Source of the DNA: an uncultured Bacilli bacterium | GTDB lineage: Bacteria; Bacillota_I; Bacilli_A; RF39; UBA660 | Assembly: GCA_947630935.1 (NCBI GenBank) | Contig: CANRJL010000045.1 | Span: forward strand, 1 to 8,222 | Direction of reading: 5' to 3' | DNA: 8,222 nucleotides | In this document: one piece after another, positions 6,741 through 8,222 of the stretch | How the letters are laid out: every line of letters begins with the position of its first letter | Position numbering within the stretch: the stretch's first letter is position 1 | Program-made: the position numbers and the translations under genes | Notes under the pieces: generated by a model | What the model was told of the DNA's origin: nothing | Databases searched by the model: none | The model's input: the letters and a program-made list of their open reading frames with translations, nothing else

Positions 6741-6773
6741 TTAGTTTATGAAAAAAAAGAAAAAAGAAACTAA
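6741..6773. repeat. Seven-base inverted repeat flanking a homopurine tract
   Basis: TTAGTTT (6741-6747) and AAACTAA (6767-6773) are perfect inverted repeats around a 19-base interior, most of which (6750-6766) is pure A and G on the plus strand. On the transcript of the orphan gene this is a 7-bp stem including the TAG stop, with a U-rich loop. A U-tract after the stem is absent, so it is not a normal intrinsic terminator. Confidence 0.45.
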
Positions 6774-7354
6774 TTTCTTTTTAAAGATAAAGCTTCTTCT
6801 TCCACAAACAAATCAATATTTTTATTTAAATAAATCATAATTTTTACAATCACTTGGTCATAACTTAACTTCTTTTCCCCTATAATTCTAAGCCATAATT
6901 GAGTATGACGATACTGCTTTAATAAAGGCAAAATAGCATTTTGAAGCTTTTCAGAATCATATTTTTGAAAATCTTTTTCCATCGGATTAATCTGAGCCGC
7001 TAAAAAATAACCTAAATAATATGTATACTCATTCATTTTTAACCCCAGTTTATTTAAAAAAGTTAATACTTCAATATAGGGAATAAATTTATGCTGAGTT
7101 CGTTCTTCTAAATATTTTCGTAAAGCTTCTCCAGAATTTTTTGGATAAACACTATTAGGAGTTAAATTACGATAATTAATAATATATTTAATAAGTGATG
7201 GATCATTATATATATTTAAAAGTAAAATAAGTTCATCTTCATCTTTTAAGGGATTAGACCCACCTAATAAAGGTTTTAAATCTAATTCTTTTTGAACTGT
7301 TTTTTTTAATAATTGAGAAGATTCTTTAATTTTTTCATCTCTTGATTGTGTCAT
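6770..7354 (-). CDS. Uncharacterised soluble orphan protein, 194 residues
   Basis: I do not recognise this protein or any domain in it. It is 194 residues, has no signal peptide or convincing membrane segment, no cysteine and a single Trp (in QLWLRII, about residues 152-158). It is rich in Lys, Glu, Leu and Tyr and looks mostly alpha-helical. The N-terminal 30 residues are charged (EKIKESSQLLKKTVQKELDL) and may be a helix. A middle segment, MNEYTYYLGYFLAAQIN, is the most hydrophobic part, and the C-terminus is KNIDLFVEEEALSLKRN. The ATG at 7354 has AGGAGG nine bases upstream, a strong site, which supports real expression. It lies between the lipoprotein and cwlJ genes, with 120-base and 119-base gaps, so it is probably its own transcription unit. 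A link to spores is only suggested by the neighbour. It could be a lineage-specific protein. Confidence 0.8.
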   Translation of the reverse strand: MTQSRDEKIKESSQLLKKTVQKELDLKPLLGGSNPLKDEDELILLLNIYNDPSLIKYIINYRNLTPNSVYPKNSGEALRKYLEERTQHKFIPYIEVLTFLNKLGLKMNEYTYYLGYFLAAQINPMEKDFQKYDSEKLQNAILPLLKQYRHTQLWLRIIGEKKLSYDQVIVKIMIYLNKNIDLFVEEEALSLKRN

Positions 7355-7416
7355 AACTTCATTCCTCCTAGACTAATTATTATCAAATATTATTCACCTT
7401 GACTTATCTAGTTTCT

Positions 7417-7422
7417 ATTATA
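7417..7422 (-). promoter_or_regulatory. Probable -10 element for the orphan gene
   Basis: A perfect TATAAT on the minus strand, 62 bases before the ATG at 7354. The -35 position at a 17-base spacer reads TAAAAA, only three of six matches. A second TATAAT (7452-7447) lies further upstream with an equally poor -35. An 11-base palindrome (7427-7437) sits between the -10 and the expected -35. Confidence 0.4.
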
Positions 7423-7426
7423 AGAG

Positions 7427-7437
7427 ACTTTCAAAGT
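7427..7437. repeat. Short palindrome ACTTTCAAAGT in the orphan gene promoter
   Basis: A perfect 11-base palindrome with one central base, five bases upstream of a perfect -10 hexamer. The position would suit an operator for a dimeric regulator, but arms of five bases are expected by chance fairly often. Confidence 0.25.
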
Positions 7438-7474
7438 GTTTTTTACATTATATTTTTCTTTTTAATAAATAATA

Positions 7475-8071
7475 CTATTTTTTTCTTGTAAGAGCTTTAT
7501 TAAAATCTTTTTGCAAAGATTCATCCATAGCAACTGGAGTAAAATATGCATAAAGATACTGTGAAAATATTTCGGTAGCTAAATCTTTAGATACATAACC
7601 AGCTCCATAAATATTATGATTGCTATCTTCTTTTTTTGTAATTCCCATTGGAATTTTTCCTTCAATAGGCAAACATTCAATATAATAATTTCCATTGCCC
7701 ATAGAATACGCCATAAAATATGGATATATTCCAACATCAGAATAGTCCCAATTCATAATCTCTTTAGCAACGTCTAAACTTGAAAGATTAGTAAAATAAA
7801 ATTGCTCAACAGCCCCATTATCATCCAAATCACAAGCCAAACCTATTTTGTCTTGATAGCGAATTCCAAAATCACCCCCATTTTTACTAATAATTAAATT
7901 ATTTAAAGAAATAAATTTACCACTAGTTATCGATTCATCCTCTATTTTTTCTAAAGTAACTTCATTATCACAACAAAAACGTTGAGTATCACGGCACCCT
8001 GTTAATGTAGAAAGAGAAAGAGCCAGACCTAAAGCACATAGCATATTTTTCTTTTTGAAATTTCGGCGCAT
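7475..8071 (-). CDS. Lipoprotein of unknown function
   Basis: A 198-residue precursor with a typical lipoprotein signal peptide: basic start (MRRNFKKKN), hydrophobic stretch (about 10-22) and lipobox LTGC with the lipidated Cys at 26. The mature protein of about 173 residues should be anchored on the outer face of the membrane. I do not recognise the mature domain. Visible features are an adjacent Cys pair at 33-34 close to the lipid anchor, further Cys at 80 and 133, and DLDDNGAVEQFYF (81-93). The last resembles the DxDxNG loops of calcium-binding or FG-GAP-type repeats but occurs only once. A GAGYVSKDLATEIFSQYL stretch lies at about 157-174. The ATG at 8071 has GGGGG nearby; an ATG directly after those G residues is out of frame. 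A strong promoter lies just upstream. It could work in spore germination or envelope maintenance; nothing in the sequence decides this. Confidence 0.87.
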   Translation of the reverse strand: MRRNFKKKNMLCALGLALSLSTLTGCRDTQRFCCDNEVTLEKIEDESITSGKFISLNNLIISKNGGDFGIRYQDKIGLACDLDDNGAVEQFYFTNLSSLDVAKEIMNWDYSDVGIYPYFMAYSMGNGNYYIECLPIEGKIPMGITKKEDSNHNIYGAGYVSKDLATEIFSQYLYAYFTPVAMDESLQKDFNKALTRKK

Positions 8072-8101
8072 AACAAAACATCCCCCTTTAAATTAGAAAA
8101 T

Positions 8102-8130
8102 ATTATCTATCAAAAAAGCCATTTTGTCAA
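8102..8130 (-). promoter_or_regulatory. Strong sigma-A-type promoter for the lipoprotein gene
   Basis: A perfect -35 TTGACA (8130-8125) and a 17-base spacer lead to GATAAT (8107-8102, five of six) on the minus strand. The -10 ends 30 bases before the ATG at 8071, leaving a short leader of about 24 bases with an AAAGGGGG ribosome-binding site. This is the best-matching promoter in the window and suggests expression during growth. Confidence 0.75.
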
Positions 8131-8157
8131 TACTATTTTTAATTTCATAAAATAAAA

Positions 8158-8212
8158 TTGAAAGTTCCCGCTTTTTTTAATATGGGAAGTAAGTTGTTGA
8201 AAAAAGTTGAAA
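8158..8212. repeat. TTGAAA direct repeats upstream of the lipoprotein promoter
   Basis: On the plus strand GTTGAAA occurs at 8196-8202 and 8206-8212, exactly ten bases apart, with a further TTGAAA at 8158-8163. A short TTCCC/GGGAA inverted repeat (8165-8169, 8184-8188) lies between them. The roughly helical spacing would suit a DNA-binding protein, but the sequence is AT-rich and this may be chance. No gene was seen in this 151-base end of the window. Confidence 0.25.
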
Positions 8213-8222
8213 TAAAATAAAT

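Noticed and set aside
6743..6750. CATAAACT as a sigma-E -10 for cwlJ
   Set aside because: It matches six of eight positions but no ATA-type -35 lies 13-15 bases upstream, where the sequence is only T and C, and it is over 90 bases from the gene.

Overview
This is an AT-rich window in which all ten convincing genes lie on the minus strand, so gene order is described from high to low coordinates. It looks like a low-GC Firmicute (Bacilli-type) chromosome. The core is the partition block parA(soj)-parB(spo0J), followed by an MscS-type channel gene, a DUF951 gene and ychF, an order I know from several Firmicutes. A CwlJ-like spore-cortex hydrolase next to it suggests a lineage that makes, or once made, endospores. 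Every Trp codon I checked is TGG and all ten stops are TAA or TAG, so the standard bacterial code fits. The species cannot be named; an uncultured gut-type member of the Bacilli is a guess.

Region 1 (8222 to 6228) is the less familiar part. It holds a lipoprotein of unknown function with a strong sigma-A-type promoter, a 194-residue soluble orphan protein, and the CwlJ-like hydrolase. Gaps of about 120 bases separate them, so they are probably transcribed separately. Region 2 (6180 to 801) starts at an extended -10 promoter and runs parA, parB, mscS-like, DUF951, AbgT-family transporter, ychF with almost no spacing. The first five genes overlap one another (11, 1, 20 and 17 bases) and only 17 bases separate the transporter from ychF. 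This looks like a single translationally coupled operon. Region 3 (800 to 1) is a BI-1/YetJ-type membrane protein with its own extended -10 promoter and an intrinsic terminator.

Functionally, ParA and ParB should drive origin segregation, although no parS-like site is visible here. The MscS-like channel would relieve osmotic stress, YchF is a ribosome-associated ATPase, and DUF951 is a small putative zinc-binding protein. The AbgT-family transporter splits the usually adjacent DUF951 and ychF pair and is the odd insertion in the operon. I did not find a clearly new multi-gene system. The best leads are the lipoprotein/orphan/CwlJ cluster and the transporter embedded in the partition operon. 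No tRNA, rRNA, CRISPR array, insertion sequence or plus-strand gene was seen.
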